From positions 1-7,253 of the forward strand of contig JALGXY010000444.1 in NCBI GenBank assembly GCA_029824495.1: a stretch of 7,253 nt of DNA. The letters run 5' to 3'. This DNA is from Fimbriimonadia bacterium (GTDB taxonomy: Bacteria; Armatimonadota; Fimbriimonadia; Fimbriimonadales; Fimbriimonadaceae). Below the pieces are notes generated by a model, which worked only from the letters and a program-made list of their open reading frames with translations, was not told where the DNA came from and did no database searches. The translations under genes and the position numbers were made by a program. Shown here in pieces: positions 5,992 to 7,253 of the stretch. Numbering within the stretch: the stretch's first letter is position 1; each line of letters opens with the position of its first letter.

Positions 5992-7253
5992 ATGTCGTCT
6001 TCTTTCAGCCTCGATTCTCTCAACCCCCAACAGCAGCAGGCCGTGATGGCACCGGCCGGCCCAATCAAGATTCTGGCAGGCGCCGGATCCGGCAAGACCA
6101 GAGTCATCACATGCCGCATCTCCCGACTGGTCGAAGAGGGCGCAGCACCGTACAGAATCCTCGCCGTCACCTTCACCAACAAGGCCGCCCGAGAGATGCG
6201 CGAGCGTGTCGAAGAGATGATCGGTGACCGAGCAAAAGATCTCTGGCTCGGCACCTTCCACTCGGTCTGCTCCCGCATCCTCCGCATCGAAGGTCATGCG
6301 ATCGGCATCGACCGAAATTTCGTGGTCTACGACGACTCTGATCAGATGACCTTGATCAAAGGCCTGATCAAGAAGCGCAACCTCGACGACAAGTCGTTTC
6401 AGCCGCGGGCCGTGCTGAACGAAATCAGCCGGGCTAAAGAGCGGCTCGAGACCCCCGAACAGTACAGCAGATCGACCGCCGGCTATTTCGAGAGCATTGT
6501 CGGCGACATCTATCCGGAATACAACAAAGCTCTGCGAGCAGCAAACGCCCTCGATTTCGACGACATCCTGATGGCCGCTGTCCGGCTGCTGCAGGAGTCT
6601 GAAGCGGTTCGAACCAAGCCTACGCTCAGTATCAGCTCGCCAATATTCTTGCGAGCAAGCACGGCAGCCTGACAATTGTCGGAGACGACGACCAGTCGAT
6701 CTACGCCTGGCGGGGCGCCGATGTAAAGCTGATGATGAAGTTCAGCAAGGATTGGCCCAAGGCTGAAGTGATCCCGCTCACTCAAAACTACCGGTCGACC
6801 AAGAACATCCTGGCGGCCGCCAATTCTGTCATCAGACACAATCGGGGACGCAACGAGAAAGAGCTCTGGACTGAGAACGCTGAAGGAGCAAAAATCTCGA
6901 TTTCTGAGACCGGCACCGAGCGGGACGAAGCGACATTCGTCGCCGACGCGATTCAGAGATCAAAACGCACTGGTCGCGGGTACGGCCAGCACGCTGTACT
7001 CTGCCGAACCAACGCCCAGAGCCGAGTGATTGAGGAGGCGTTTCTCGCCATGCGGATCCCGCATGTGCTGATCGGCGGCCAGCGCTTTTATGACCGCAAA
7101 GAGATCAAGGACATGATCGCCTACATGCGGCTCACCTTGAACCAGGCAGACAACGTTTCACTGAACCGCGTGATCAATGTGCCGACTCGAGGCATCGGGG
7201 CAGGAACGGTCGGAAAGATCGCGGCGGAGGCAGACGCCTCTGGTCGATCGATG
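5992..7253 (+). pseudogene. pcrA: PcrA/UvrD-family 3'-5' DNA helicase, frameshifted with motif II deleted; 3' end outside window
   Basis: The family is a superfamily 1A helicase that unwinds DNA in repair and replication restart. Segment 1 (5992-6611, ~206 residues) carries the Q-motif region LNPQQQQAV (10-18), Walker A AGAGSGKT (29-36), motif Ia AVTFTNKAAREM (58-69), LGTFHSVCSRIL (86-97) and ALDFDDIL (186-193). In this frame the protein then runs into unrelated sequence and stops at 6670-6672. Segment 2 continues in the third frame from 6612 to the window end (214 codons, no stop) with QYQLANIL, motif III VGDDDQSIYAWRGA, motif IV LTQNYRST, and CRTNAQSR, FYDRKEIKD and NVPTRGIG, all typical of PcrA. 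Compared with PcrA as I know it, about 18 residues between the segments, including the DExQDT Walker B box, are absent. The gene should give a truncated, inactive product unless the break is an assembly error. It is divergent from the secreted-protein operon. Confidence 0.9.
6607..6616 (+). other. Frameshift/deletion junction in the pcrA-like gene
   Basis: Homology leaves frame 1 after codons GAA GCG GTT CG (6601-6611) and resumes in frame 3 at AAC CAA GCC TAC (6612 onward). The AAC encodes the Asn that normally follows DExQDT. The loss of 3k+1 bases, about 52-58 nt by comparison with PcrA, explains both the frame change and the missing motif. The junction sequence TTCGAAC would fit deletion between short direct repeats such as CGAA, but the lost sequence is not available to confirm this. 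Confidence 0.8.

Noticed and set aside
5650..6675. Long minus-strand open frame (341 codons) antisense to the pcrA-like gene
   Set aside because: It covers the intergenic region and conserved helicase codons on the other strand, shows no recognisable domain, and has the His/Arg/Cys-rich look of a shadow frame.
1..7253. CRISPR arrays, tRNA/rRNA genes, transposases, phage or defence systems
   Set aside because: No regularly spaced repeats, no RNA gene signatures and no transposase or recombinase motifs were seen; the helicases fit repair families rather than a defence island.

Overview
The window carries chromosomal-type bacterial DNA of moderate GC: five protein genes, no RNA genes and no mobile element. 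Three features hint at Armatimonadota or a neighbouring phylum such as Planctomycetota: a beta-propeller fused to a prepilin-type C-terminal module, a secreted Ig-like/Gly-rich protein of no named family, and an individual style of gene order. This placement is an inference from protein style, not a measured result.

Layout, left to right. (1) Positions 3-1259 (+) hold the 3' part of a beta-propeller (PD40/TolB-like) protein whose last ~95 residues look like the globular part of a prepilin-like (DUF1559-type) protein. (2) Its end overlaps by 23 bp, tail to tail, a minus-strand cluster that reads right to left: a secreted 507-residue protein (5816-4293), tatC (4273-3461) and an MrfA/YprA-type DEAH helicase (3468-1237). 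Gaps of 19 bp and an 8-bp overlap suggest one transcript. (3) Positions 5817-5991 are a divergent intergenic region with a perfect 20-bp palindrome, a plausible plus-strand promoter and a Shine-Dalgarno sequence. (4) From 5992 (+) to the window edge runs a PcrA/UvrD-family helicase gene that is broken: near 6611/6612 the reading frame shifts, and about 18 codons encoding helicase motif II (the DExQDT Walker B box) are missing.

How the parts relate. The minus-strand cluster combines envelope functions (a Sec-exported protein and the Tat translocon core subunit) with a DNA-repair helicase. The divergent gene is a second DNA-repair/replication helicase. The shared intergenic palindrome could link the two transcripts through one regulator, but no regulator gene lies in the window. 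The strongest anomaly is the motif-II deletion in the pcrA-like gene. Next come a 14-bp perfect inverted repeat inside the 5' end of tatC, the 20-bp palindrome, and the unusual propeller/prepilin-module fusion. I did not see a convincing new multi-gene system.
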